A stretch of 61,209 bases of DNA, from contig QUBU01000018.1 of assembly GCA_014337915.1 (NCBI GenBank), positions 1 through 61,209 on the forward strand, given 5' to 3'. The position numbers were made by a program, and so were the translations under genes. This document shows, piece by piece, positions 44,576 to 53,081 of the stretch. The stretch comes from Gammaproteobacteria bacterium. GTDB lineage: Bacteria; Pseudomonadota; Gammaproteobacteria; Steroidobacterales; GCA-2729495. The notes under the pieces were generated by a model. It saw nothing but the letters and a program-made list of their open reading frames with translations. It ran no database searches and was not told the origin of the DNA. Each line of letters opens with the position of its first letter. Within the stretch, counting starts at the first letter, position 1.

Positions 44576-45192
44576 GCCGGCTGCGCCACGAGGTCGCGGC
44601 GCCAGGCACGGTAGCCGCGCAGGATCAGCACCAGGTAGAACGCGAACAGCACCACCGTCAGCCACAGCCCGCGCTGCGCGTAGATCCACATCGACGCCGA
44701 GTCGATGACGAACCACCACAGCCAGTTCTCCAGCAGCTTGCGCGCCACCATCCAGGTGGCGAGCACCGAGGCCCAGGACACCAGCGCGTCCGGGTACGGC
44801 AGCGCCGCAGGCGTGAAGGCCGCGAGCAGCGCGCCGTTGGCGAGCCCGAGCGCGAGCACCGCGGCGAGCGCCCACAGCTGGTGGCGAAGCGGCCAGCGCG
44901 TCACCGGCAGCGGCTCGGCCGGCCTGCTCCAGTGCCACCAGCCGTAGACCGACACGCCGATGTAGAACAGCTGCAGCAGCGCCTCGGTGTACAGCGCGGC
45001 GCGGAAGAACAGCATCCCGTAAATCAGCGTGCTGGCAATGCCGGCCGCCCAGCACCAGATGTTCTGGCGGATGGCGAGCAGCAGGTAGGCGATAGCGAGC
45101 ACGACGGCGAGCGCCTCCCAGGGCCAGAGCGCCGCGACCTGCGCGAGCAGCGCCGCCCAGGGCGGCAGCGGCGCTTCAGTGGCCGGCGCCAT
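44572..45192 (-). CDS. pnuT: PnuC-family transporter, probable thiamine transporter (PnuT)
   Basis: A 206-residue membrane protein with about seven segments and the Trp-rich PnuC signature (RQNIWCWAAGIASTLIYG, YGWWHWSR, LENWLWWFVIDSASMWIYA). PnuC proteins carry vitamin precursors by facilitated diffusion. Location behind a TPP riboswitch points to thiamine (PnuT) rather than nicotinamide riboside. It overlaps the YkoF-like gene by 17 bases and the kinase gene by 4, so translation is coupled. Confidence 0.85.
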   Translation of the reverse strand: MAPATEAPLPPWAALLAQVAALWPWEALAVVLAIAYLLLAIRQNIWCWAAGIASTLIYGMLFFRAALYTEALLQLFYIGVSVYGWWHWSRPAEPLPVTRWPLRHQLWALAAVLALGLANGALLAAFTPAALPYPDALVSWASVLATWMVARKLLENWLWWFVIDSASMWIYAQRGLWLTVVLFAFYLVLILRGYRAWRRDLVAQPA

Positions 45193-45457
45193 CGATCCCC
45201 GGTGCCGAACCGATGGGCAGGTCCGCGTTCAGGTACTTGACGACGAAGGCCATGGCGCCGGGACCGGCCATGCTGGCCTCCATGCAGCGGTTGAGCGCCC
45301 CGGTGACCGCGGCAAACTCCCCGCGCAGCTGGGTGCTCATCTGGTTGCTGATGATCTCGATCCCCGGCTGGCGGCGCAGCACCAGGATGAAGTCGGTGAT
45401 GTCGCTGACGAACTGTTCGTTGAGCGGGTACAGGCTGATCTCGGCGGTGATGCGCAT
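45176..45457 (-). CDS. YkoF/MTH1187-like thiamine-binding protein
   Basis: A 93-residue single-domain protein starting MRITAEISLYPLNEQF and including GIEIISNQMSTQLRGEF, the recognisable pattern of the YkoF/thiamine-HMP binding family. The start at 45457 has a strong GAGGAGG site; the longer frame to 45793 is a shadow of the receptor gene. It lies between the receptor and transporter genes. It may bind thiamine or HMP in the cytoplasm or periplasm and hand it on; no signal peptide is seen. Confidence 0.82.
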   Translation of the reverse strand: MRITAEISLYPLNEQFVSDITDFILVLRRQPGIEIISNQMSTQLRGEFAAVTGALNRCMEASMAGPGAMAFVVKYLNADLPIGSAPGIDGAGH

Positions 45458-45482
45458 GGGGCCTCCTCGGGAATCCTGGTCC

Positions 45483-47696
45483 TCACAGCCGCCAGGCGAT
45501 GCTGATGCCGGCCTGGCGCGGGTCGCCCAGGCGCAGGTAGCGCCGGGGCGCGAAATCCGGCGGCTCGTTGCCGAAATAATAGCCGCGCGTGGCGTATTCC
45601 TCGTCGAGGAGATTGCGCACCCAGAACGTCGCCTCCCAGTGCTCCCAGCGCCGGCCGGCGCGCAGCTGGACGAGCTGCGCGGGGCTGGCCTCGCGGTCTG
45701 CGCCAGTGCTCGAATCGTAGTCGTAGTAGTAGCGGCCGCGGCCATTGAGCCCGAGTTCGGCGAACCACCCTGCCCCATCCTGCCAGCGGGCACTCGCCGA
45801 CCAGGTCAGCGGCGGCGCATGGGGGAAATCGTGGCCGTTGAATTCCGGGCGGGTGTCGAAGCGGCGCAGTTCCGTGCCGAGCAGGCCGAGGCCGGCGCGC
45901 AATGCCAGCGTGTCGGTCGCCTGCCAGGCGAGCTGCGCCTCGGCGCCGAAGGCGCGCGCCGACTGCGCGTTGTCGGTGAGGAAGACGAAGGTGTTCGGGT
46001 CACCGGCGGCGAGTTGGATCGGCACCTTGACCTGCATGCGCTCGCGCGCCTGCCAGAACAGGCTCAGGTCGAGCCAGGCGCGCGCGCCGCCGAGGTGGGC
46101 ACCGGCTTCGTAGTTCCACAGCGACTCCGGGCCGAACTGGATCTGGTCGGGTGACACATTGAGCCCGGGCTGGGAGAAGTCCGTGCGCGCCAGGCTGGGG
46201 TTGAAGCCGCCGGCCTTGTAGCCGCGGGCGATTCGACCGTAGAGGGTGGCGGCCCCGCCAAGATCGTGGGTCAGCGTCAGCTCGCCGCCCCAGAGCCGGT
46301 CCGTGGGCGCGAAACGGTTGCTGGCGGTGACTGCGGCGGCGTGGTCATCGAGCCGGTCGTCGTAGCGCGCTTCGCGGCGTTCGCCGCGCAGGCCGAGCGC
46401 CAGGCGCGTGGCGCTGCCCAGCGGCAGCGAGACCTCGCCGAACAGCGCGAGGCTGGTGGCACGGTAGTCGCTGCTGACGCTACGGTCGGTGGCATAGGGC
46501 GCGCAGAAGGCAGCACCGGGATCCGGCGGCGCGGGACAGGCTGCATCGTCGAGGTCGAGCAGGCCGAGGTCGGTGATGCGGTTGTCCTCGCTGAGGCGCT
46601 GCGCGTAGACGCCAAGCAGCCAGTCGGCACGGCCGAAGAGCTGGCCGGCAGGGCCGGAGAGCAGGCGCAACTCCTGCGCAAGGCTGTCGCGCTCGCGGTC
46701 GTTGCGCTGGGTGTAGGCGTAGACGTCGGGCGCCCAGAGTGCCGGGTTGCCCCAGTCGGCGTCGAAGCTGAAGAGGATGTCGGAGCTGGCAATGCTGGAG
46801 ATGGCGACCAGGCTTGCGGCGTCACCGAAGTCGCCGGCGATGCGCAGCGATGCCGCGCGGCTGCGCTGTGCGTCCTGGCCGGGCTGGTCGCTCTGGGTGG
46901 TGAAGCCGTTGTCGATGCTCCAGTCGTCGTAGCCATCGTCGAGATCGACGTAGAAGCCAGTGAAGTCGAGTTGCCAGTCCGCGGACGGGCGCCAGCGCAG
47001 GCGGGCCCGCGCGGTCAGCTCGTCGCGCTCCGCGCTGTCGTCGCGACCGAGCCAGGCGTTGTGCCGGAAGCCATCGCCATGGAACTGCTGCAGGGCGAGC
47101 CGCCAGGCGAGTTGGTCACCGAGGCCGGCCACCGGGCCGCCACCGGCGGCGCCGATGCCGCGGCTGCCGTCACTGCCGGCCAGGATCTCGACGCGCGCGT
47201 CCGGGGCATCGCCTGGCGCCACCGAGGCCAGGTAGATCATCCCGGCCAGGGCGTTGGCGCCATAGCGGGTCGCCTGCGGGCCGCGCAGCACCTCCACGCG
47301 CGCGGTATCGAAAGTCGTGGCGATGCCGCCGATGCCGGAGAAGTCCACGTCGTCGATGACGAAGCCGACCGAAGGATTGGGCGCGCCCTCGTACTGCTCG
47401 AGCTCGCCACTGCCGCGCACCTGGAAGTAGCGGGCCCGCGCGCCCTCGCCGGAGAAACCGAGGTTGGGCACGGTGGCGGCGAGTTCCTCGAAATGCTGGA
47501 CGGCGCCCGCGCGCACCGCCGCCGCGTCCAGCACCGCGACGCTGGCCGGCACCTCGCGCAGGGATTCCTCCGGGCGCAGGCGCGCGGTCACGACAATCTC
47601 GTCCAGCCCGGCGGCTGCGGGCAGGTCGGTTGCGGGGCTGGTGGTGGCCGCCAGCAGCAGCGCGGCAGCCAGCAGGCAGTCAGTGCGAAGAGGCAT
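45483..47696 (-). CDS. TonB-dependent outer-membrane receptor, probable thiamine uptake
   Basis: A 737-residue receptor: signal peptide at about 1-22, TonB-box-like DEIVVTA, plug domain (about 40-150, VPNLGFSGEGARARYFQVRG, VEVLRGPQATRYG) and a 22-strand-type barrel ending SIAWRL. The TPP riboswitch ends 9 bases before its ATG, so the substrate is most likely thiamine or a phosphate ester. First gene of the operon running through the YkoF-like protein, PnuT and the kinase. The ligand is inferred from regulation only. Confidence 0.87.
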   Translation of the reverse strand: MPLRTDCLLAAALLLAATTSPATDLPAAAGLDEIVVTARLRPEESLREVPASVAVLDAAAVRAGAVQHFEELAATVPNLGFSGEGARARYFQVRGSGELEQYEGAPNPSVGFVIDDVDFSGIGGIATTFDTARVEVLRGPQATRYGANALAGMIYLASVAPGDAPDARVEILAGSDGSRGIGAAGGGPVAGLGDQLAWRLALQQFHGDGFRHNAWLGRDDSAERDELTARARLRWRPSADWQLDFTGFYVDLDDGYDDWSIDNGFTTQSDQPGQDAQRSRAASLRIAGDFGDAASLVAISSIASSDILFSFDADWGNPALWAPDVYAYTQRNDRERDSLAQELRLLSGPAGQLFGRADWLLGVYAQRLSEDNRITDLGLLDLDDAACPAPPDPGAAFCAPYATDRSVSSDYRATSLALFGEVSLPLGSATRLALGLRGERREARYDDRLDDHAAAVTASNRFAPTDRLWGGELTLTHDLGGAATLYGRIARGYKAGGFNPSLARTDFSQPGLNVSPDQIQFGPESLWNYEAGAHLGGARAWLDLSLFWQARERMQVKVPIQLAAGDPNTFVFLTDNAQSARAFGAEAQLAWQATDTLALRAGLGLLGTELRRFDTRPEFNGHDFPHAPPLTWSASARWQDGAGWFAELGLNGRGRYYYDYDSSTGADREASPAQLVQLRAGRRWEHWEATFWVRNLLDEEYATRGYYFGNEPPDFAPRRYLRLGDPRQAGISIAWRL

Positions 47697-47705
47697 CGGC
47701 AGGGT

Positions 47706-47790
47706 CCTGTTCCTACGCCGGTACTAACCGGATCAGGTTCAAAGGGTTCCCGCCACGCGGGTCTCAGGCTCCACGAGCCACCCCTCAGAC
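47706..47790 (-). ncRNA. TPP riboswitch (THI element)
   Basis: Read on the minus strand it contains the conserved elements in order: CTGAGGGGTGGC, the P3 arm GGAGCCTGAGACCC, then ACCCTTTGAACCTGATC, GGTTAGTACC and GTAGGAA. The AGGA of the 3' conserved end sits just before the ATG at 47696, so TPP binding should hide the ribosome site and stop translation of the receptor. No terminator hairpin fits between aptamer and start codon. This identifies the operon below it as thiamine-related. Confidence 0.93.
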
Positions 47791-47812
47791 GCGCCCATTC
47801 TAGCGGAGATAC

Positions 47813-47942
47813 GGAATCAAGGGGGAATCAAGGGAATCAAGGGGACAGTTTACTCATCTCACTTGCCTGGTCATGACGCTCTGGCCAATGGACCGAGATG
47901 AGTAAACTGTCCCCTTGATTCCCTTGATTCCCCCTTGATTCC
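47813..47942. repeat. 48-bp inverted repeat in the divergent promoter region
   Basis: Left arm 47813-47860 and right arm 47895-47942 are reverse complements over 48 bases with a 34-base spacer. Each arm contains GAATCAAGG units in tandem followed by GGGGACAGTTTACTCATCTC. It lies between the TPP riboswitch and the amidohydrolase gene, so promoters for both must be in or beside it. It resembles dispersed REP/MITE-type repeats; no transposase is present. Confidence 0.85.
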
Positions 47943-47943
47943 C

Positions 47944-47963
47944 GGATGAGTAAACTGTCCCCC
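47944..47963. repeat. Third, partial copy of the repeat core
   Basis: GGATGAGTAAACTGTCCCCC directly follows the right arm of the 48-bp inverted repeat and repeats its core in the same direction as the right arm. It is followed by TTTTT and then the AGGAAG ribosome site of the amidohydrolase. Confidence 0.7.
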
Positions 47964-47983
47964 GATTTTTCAGGAAGCTGGCC

Positions 47984-48859
47984 ATGACGCAGACTGCGGA
48001 TTACAAGGCGATCGACGCCGTCGTCAACATCTGGACCGAGGAGGCGCTGTCGAAGCGGCCGAACTGGGGCACGTCGTTTTTCTCCGGGAAGATGAATGCC
48101 GACCAGAACCTCATCGCCAATCCGCTGAGCCTCGAGGCGATGATCGGGAAGCTCGACGAGGCGAACATCGAGATCGCCTTCCTGGTCGCCGCGCGCTCCG
48201 GCCGGCCCGGGCTGCCGGGCTGCTACCACATGCCCTACGACGTGGTGGCCCGCGCGGTAGCGAAGTACCCGACGCGTTTCCGCGCGCTGGCCGGCATCGA
48301 TCCGTACACCGGCATGAAGGGCGTGCGCGAATTCGAGTCCGCGGTGAAGAACGACGGCTTCATCGGCGCCCACCTCTACCCGCACTGGTTCGAACTGGCG
48401 CCCGACCATGCGAAGTATTACCCGTTCTATGCCAAGTGCTGCGAGCTCGACGTGCCGATCCAGATGCAGGTCGGCCAGTCGATGGTGTACGCGCCGGACT
48501 TCCCCTGCCGCAGCGTCGGCCAGCCGATCACGCTGGACGCGGTGGCCTGCGACTTCCCCGAGCTCAAGCTGATCGGCATCCATGTCGGCATCCCCTGGAC
48601 CGAGGAGATGATCGCCATGGCCTGGAAGCACAAGAACGTCTACATCGGCTGCGATGCCCACCGGCCGAAGTACTGGCCGGAGAGCTTCCGCCGGTACATC
48701 AACACCCAGGGGCAGGACAAGGTGATCTTCGGCACCGACTTCCCGGTACTGCCCTTCCGGCGCACCGTCGAGGACATCGATGCCCTCGGCTTCAAGCCCG
48801 AGGCCCGCCGCAAGCTGATGCGCGACAACGTCATCCGCATCTACGGCCTGAAGGTCTGA
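47984..48859 (+). CDS. Amidohydrolase family 2 (ACMSD-like) protein
   Basis: A 291-residue TIM-barrel metal hydrolase/decarboxylase family protein. Usual HxH at strand 1 is not evident (it starts AIDAVVNIW), but IGAHLYPHWFELAP, LIGIHVGIPWTEE and VIFGTDFPVLPFRR match the family's later metal-binding His and Asp positions. Loss of the first pair could mean a different metal use. AGGAAG precedes the ATG at a good distance. The family includes decarboxylases and hydrolases of aromatic and cyclic acids; the substrate is unknown. It faces the CoA-transferase gene across a hairpin. Confidence 0.78.
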   Translation: MTQTADYKAIDAVVNIWTEEALSKRPNWGTSFFSGKMNADQNLIANPLSLEAMIGKLDEANIEIAFLVAARSGRPGLPGCYHMPYDVVARAVAKYPTRFRALAGIDPYTGMKGVREFESAVKNDGFIGAHLYPHWFELAPDHAKYYPFYAKCCELDVPIQMQVGQSMVYAPDFPCRSVGQPITLDAVACDFPELKLIGIHVGIPWTEEMIAMAWKHKNVYIGCDAHRPKYWPESFRRYINTQGQDKVIFGTDFPVLPFRRTVEDIDALGFKPEARRKLMRDNVIRIYGLKV

Positions 48860-48864
48860 ACAGA

Positions 48865-48935
48865 CTGGTGCCGGTGTTCACAGGTGACTTGTTGGGACTG
48901 AATCCCAACAAGTCACCTGTGAACACCGGCACCAG
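48865..48935. repeat. Long perfect hairpin between convergent genes (copy B)
   Basis: Arms 48865-48897 and 48903-48935 (33 bases each) are perfect reverse complements with loop CTGAA. The outer sequence CTGGTGCCGGTGTT matches copy A at 637-706, while the inner arm differs. The ends lie 5 bases from the stop at 48859 and 8 bases from the stop at 48944. No U-tract is present. Confidence 0.82.
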
Positions 48936-48943
48936 GTTGAAAG

Positions 48944-50137
48944 TCAGGACTGCAGGGTCGCTCCGGAGGCGAGCATGGCGTCGATGTCGGCCTGCGCGAG
49001 GCCGGCCTCGCGCAGCACCTCGACGCTGTGTTCGCCGAGCCGCGGCTGCAGGCGGCGTACGCCGGCGGGCGTCTCGGAGAAGGTGTACGGGAAGCGCGTC
49101 ATGCGCAGCCGGCCCTCGGTCGGGTGCTCGACTTCCTGCCAGAAGTCCACGGCCTTCAGGTGCGGGTCGCGCACCAGGTCCTCCAGCGAGTTCACGGCGT
49201 TGGTCGGCACGCTGGTCTCGCCGAAGATGGCGAGCCACTCGCCGGTGGTACGCGTGGCCATGATCTTCGCCGTCTCGCTGTAGGTGTCGTCGATGTTCGT
49301 CACCCGGCTGTTCAGGGTGCGGAAGCGCGGGTCGGTGATCAGCTCCGGGTGCCCGGACACCTTGCAGAAGGTTTCCCAGTGGTTGTCGAGGTACGGCAGG
49401 ATGGCGATGTAGCCGTCGAGCGTCTTGTAGGGCTTGCGGTGGTAGCTCATCAGGCGCGTGTAGCCGGCGCTGCCGATCGGCGGCTCGAAGCTCATGCCCC
49501 AGAGGTGCTCGGCCATGACGAAATACACCATGGTCTCGAACATCGGCACCTCGATCTCCTGCCCGCGGCCGGTGCGCTCGCGGCTGTAGAGCGCCGCCGT
49601 CACCGCCTGCACCACCGCCATTGCGGTGGTCTTGTCGGCCACCACGGTGGGCAGGTAGCGCGGCTCGCCAAGCACCATCTCGTTGAGCATGGCGATGCCG
49701 CTGATGGCCTGGATCGAGTCGTCGAGGGCACCGCGGGCGCCATAGGGGCCGTTGCGGCCGTAGCCGTAGGTGCCGCAGTAGATGATCTTCGGGTTGACGG
49801 CGCGGAAGTCCTTGTAGGCCAGCCCGAGCTTGTCCATCACCTGGGCGCGGTTGTTGTGGATCACCACGTCGCAGGACTCGGCGATCTTCAGTACCGCGGC
49901 GCGCGCTGCCGGCTGCTTGACGTCGAGCACCACGCTGCGCTTGTTGCGGTTGCAGGTCAGGTAGAGCGCCGACATGCCCTTGCTGCGTGCGGCGCCCAGC
50001 GTGCGGTTGCTGTCGCCGCGGGGCGGCTCGACCTTGATGACCTCCGCCCCCATGTCCGCCAGGATCTGGCAGGCCCAGGGGCCAAGGACGACCGCCGTCA
50101 TTTCGAGGATCCTGACGCCTGCGAGTGGACCGGACAT
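48944..50137 (-). CDS. CaiB/BaiF-type CoA-transferase family III
   Basis: A 397-residue family III CoA-transferase. MSGPLAGVRILEMTAVVLGPWACQILADMGAEVIKVE (read in parts) is the typical N-terminus, and the predicted catalytic Asp lies in RGALDDSIQAISG near residue 170. It moves CoA between carboxylic acids; the acid is unknown. The start at 50137 has GGAAGG upstream; the longer frame is not supported. Together with the neighbouring amidohydrolase it may belong to an acid-degradation pathway unrelated to EPS. Confidence 0.86.
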   Translation of the reverse strand: MSGPLAGVRILEMTAVVLGPWACQILADMGAEVIKVEPPRGDSNRTLGAARSKGMSALYLTCNRNKRSVVLDVKQPAARAAVLKIAESCDVVIHNNRAQVMDKLGLAYKDFRAVNPKIIYCGTYGYGRNGPYGARGALDDSIQAISGIAMLNEMVLGEPRYLPTVVADKTTAMAVVQAVTAALYSRERTGRGQEIEVPMFETMVYFVMAEHLWGMSFEPPIGSAGYTRLMSYHRKPYKTLDGYIAILPYLDNHWETFCKVSGHPELITDPRFRTLNSRVTNIDDTYSETAKIMATRTTGEWLAIFGETSVPTNAVNSLEDLVRDPHLKAVDFWQEVEHPTEGRLRMTRFPYTFSETPAGVRRLQPRLGEHSVEVLREAGLAQADIDAMLASGATLQS

Positions 50138-50268
50138 CTGCTTGGGCCTTCCTCTGCGAAAACGGCCGGGACTGGCCGCAACTGGCGGGGACCGCCCTGC
50201 CAGGGGGCTGGCGCTCTCGGGCGCCTCGGCCGGGATTGGACGACTGGCGGCGGCGTGCGCCGCCGCGC

Positions 50269-50526
50269 TCAGAATACGACGCGGTGCTTGCGCCGGGGCT
50301 CGCGCGGCAGCTCGGCGGGGCCGATCAGCCGCATCTGGTCGAAGTTCACGCTGAAGCCACGCACCTGGATGCGCTCGAGGAAGGCGGCATAGCGACGCGC
50401 CCGCTTCGGCGCGTCGACCTCGTTCATGCGGTGGGCAATGCGCTTGTAGCGCAGCTTCTGCTCGCCGGTCTCGGCACGGATCCACCGGTTCACGGCCGGG
50501 CTCTTCTGGTGGGGGATCAGCTTCAT
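50269..50526 (-). CDS. Small basic hypothetical protein
   Basis: An 85-residue, strongly basic protein (many Arg and Lys, AHRMNEVDAPKRARRYAAFL). AGAGAGG precedes the ATG at 50526. No signal peptide or known domain is recognised. The charge suggests contact with nucleic acid, but nothing more can be said. It is 131 bases upstream of the CoA-transferase and 128 bases downstream of the TPR lipoprotein gene. Confidence 0.6.
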   Translation of the reverse strand: MKLIPHQKSPAVNRWIRAETGEQKLRYKRIAHRMNEVDAPKRARRYAAFLERIQVRGFSVNFDQMRLIGPAELPREPRRKHRVVF

Positions 50527-50654
50527 GCTTGCCTCTCTGGACCTGCGGCTGCGGCACCCGCCTTCCGGCGGGCAACGCGGCGTGGAAAGGGCAGGAATAT
50601 GCCGCCTGGGCGCATGCCTGTCAACGAACGGCCGCTGCCCTGCCCCGCCCCGCC

Positions 50655-53081
50655 TCAGCCGGCGCCGAGTTTCGCCAGCGCCGCCTTCGCCTCGGTCACG
50701 CCCGGATACTCGGCCTTGCCATCCCCCACCGCCTGCTTCAGCGACTGCTTCGCGCCTGCCGTGTTGTTGTTGGCAAGGTAGGCCATGCCGAGGTGGTAAT
50801 GCAGCATCGGGATGTTGCTGGCCCCGGCCACCGCGCGCTCCAGGAACTGCACCGCCTTCGGGTAGTCCTTGTTGCGGTAGTAGGCCCAGCCGATGGTGTC
50901 GAGCACCGCCGGATTGGTGGTCTCGGCCAGCGGCTTGACCAGTTCCAGCGCATGCGACCAGCTCGCCGCATCGGAACGGTAGTCGAGGAGCAGCGCGGCC
51001 AGGTTGTTGGCGGCCACCTCGACCTTCGGATTCGCCTTGAGCAGTTCCTCGTAATGGGTGATGGCCTCGTCGTAGCGACGCTGCTGCTCGTACTCCGAGC
51101 CGAGCAGCATGCCGAGCTCCGCGTTGCCCGGATTGGCGGCGAGGCCCTTCTTGTAGGCCTCGATGCGCGCGGCCGGGTCATTGGTGTCGAGGCTGGCCAG
51201 CGCCGCCCAGGCCATGCTGGCCTTGGGCTGGGCGGTGACGATCTCGTTGAAGATCTTCTCGGCGGAAGCCTTGTCACCAGCCTGGGCGCGCACGCCGCCC
51301 TCGAGGAACTTGGCCGAGAGATCCTGCGGATTGGCCGCCTGGAAGGCCTGCAGTGCCTTCATGGCCTCGTCCTTGCGGCCCATGGCGTTGAGCGTACCCA
51401 CCAGGCCCTCCAGGGCGAGTGTCCATTGCGGGTTGCGTTCCAGCGCCTTACGGAAGGCATCCGCCGCCTCGGCATTCCTGTCCTGCGAACGCATGATGCG
51501 CGCCAGCTGGAAATAGCCGACGCCCCTGTCTTCCGGCAGGGCAATCATGCGGCGCGCCTCGGTTTCGGCGGCGCTCCACTTCTTCTGCGAGCCGAGCAGC
51601 GTCACCAGCCGGCTGCCGGCATCGAGGTCACCAGGGGCCTTCTTCAGGTGATCGCGCAGCACCTGCTCGGCGCCGTCGAGGTTCTTGTCCGCGACTTCCA
51701 GCGCCGAAAGCTCGCGCGGGCCGTCGGCATTCTGCGGGTCGGCGGCGATCAGGCGCCGGTAGGCGTCCTTGGCGAGGACCTTGTCTTCCATCAGCGTGTG
51801 GGTGCGGGCCAGCAGCAGCATGGCCCGGGTGTTCTCCGGTTCCTTGCGCAGCACGGTGCGAATGTCGGCGATCGCGTCGTCGAACTTCTTGTCGCGCACC
51901 CGCAGGCCGGCGCGGATCAGCAGCGCCTCGGGGTTGTCCGGCTCGTCGACGAGCACGGCCTCGATCAGGGCGCGGCCGGGCTCGATCTCGCCCTTGGCGA
52001 TTTTCAGCGCCGCCACCCGCACCCGCGCCGACAGGCCAGGCTTGGATTTCGGATCACGCTTGCCCAGCTCCTCGTAGACGGCCAGCGCCGCGTCAGGCTT
52101 GCGGGTGGCCTCGTAGAGCCGGCCGAGCGCGAGGCGCAGCTCGGGCTGGTCGGGATCCTCGGCGACGAAGGCCTCCAGCGCCTTCTCCGCCTCCTCGGGA
52201 CTGCGCATCTGGCCGAGGAACTGCGCCAGGCCAAGGCGCGCGTCGACGTCCTTGGGATCCGCGGCGATGACGCTGCGCATCACCTTCTCGGCGTCGTCGA
52301 CGCGGCCTTCGCTGGCGTAGAAGCGCGCCAGCTGGTACTGCAGTTCCTCTTCCTTGGGGAAGTCGCGGATCAGCTCGCGCATGCCCTGCTCGGCCTCGTC
52401 CTTGCGGTTCTGCTGGGCGAGGATGGCGATGCGCACCTGGCGCAGCGGCTTGGCGGCCTCGGCATCGAGCCGGGCGATGCCCGCGTCGAGGATCTTCAGG
52501 CCAGCGGCGGCATCGCCCTGCTGGGCCTCGATCGCGGCGCGCAGCAGGATGCCGTCGGTCAGGTCCGGGTCCTTGGCCAGGGCGGCGTCGAGCTCCTTGC
52601 GGGCCTCATCGACCTTCTTGTCCTGGAGCAGCAGGCGCGCGTTGAGCACCCGCACACCCGGGTCATCGGGCGCCAGCGCCGTCGCGGCCCTGGCCTGTTC
52701 GGTAGCCTGCTCGAAGGCCTGCCCGAAGAAGTACAACGTGCCCAGCTTGACCCGCGCCGGAACCATGTTCGGGTCGGAGTCCACGGCCATCAGCAGCTGC
52801 TGGATCATCGGCCGGAATTCCTGCTGCTTCTCGGCGATCTCCGCCAGCAGATAATGCGCCTTGGCATTCTTCGGCTCGATTTGCGCGGCGTTCTGGGCCT
52901 CGAGCTTGGCCTTGACGAAGTCGCCCTGGGCAAACAGCTCCTCGGCCTTCTTCATGTAGTTGGCGGCCCGTTCCTCCGGCGGCGTGCAGGCGGCGAGCGT
53001 GACGAACGCCGCAGCCAGCACCAGCGCGGTCAGCCAGCGGGAAAGCGGGGCACGGGTGGACAGGGCCGATGCATGATTCAT
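50655..53081 (-). CDS. prsT: PrsT-like TPR-repeat lipoprotein of the exosortase system
   Basis: An 808-residue lipoprotein. The lipobox LAAC puts Cys32 at the acylation site after a hydrophobic signal. The rest is an almost continuous array of tetratricopeptide repeats (about 20 units; e.g. AEELFAQGDFVKAKLEAQNA). Length, lipobox and repeat content match the exosortase/PEP-CTERM system TPR protein PrsT. It would sit in the periplasm, probably organising EPS export. Its ATG directly follows the epimerase TGA (TGAATG), with GGAGTG as ribosome site. Confidence 0.9.
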   Translation of the reverse strand: MNHASALSTRAPLSRWLTALVLAAAFVTLAACTPPEERAANYMKKAEELFAQGDFVKAKLEAQNAAQIEPKNAKAHYLLAEIAEKQQEFRPMIQQLLMAVDSDPNMVPARVKLGTLYFFGQAFEQATEQARAATALAPDDPGVRVLNARLLLQDKKVDEARKELDAALAKDPDLTDGILLRAAIEAQQGDAAAGLKILDAGIARLDAEAAKPLRQVRIAILAQQNRKDEAEQGMRELIRDFPKEEELQYQLARFYASEGRVDDAEKVMRSVIAADPKDVDARLGLAQFLGQMRSPEEAEKALEAFVAEDPDQPELRLALGRLYEATRKPDAALAVYEELGKRDPKSKPGLSARVRVAALKIAKGEIEPGRALIEAVLVDEPDNPEALLIRAGLRVRDKKFDDAIADIRTVLRKEPENTRAMLLLARTHTLMEDKVLAKDAYRRLIAADPQNADGPRELSALEVADKNLDGAEQVLRDHLKKAPGDLDAGSRLVTLLGSQKKWSAAETEARRMIALPEDRGVGYFQLARIMRSQDRNAEAADAFRKALERNPQWTLALEGLVGTLNAMGRKDEAMKALQAFQAANPQDLSAKFLEGGVRAQAGDKASAEKIFNEIVTAQPKASMAWAALASLDTNDPAARIEAYKKGLAANPGNAELGMLLGSEYEQQRRYDEAITHYEELLKANPKVEVAANNLAALLLDYRSDAASWSHALELVKPLAETTNPAVLDTIGWAYYRNKDYPKAVQFLERAVAGASNIPMLHYHLGMAYLANNNTAGAKQSLKQAVGDGKAEYPGVTEAKAALAKLGAG

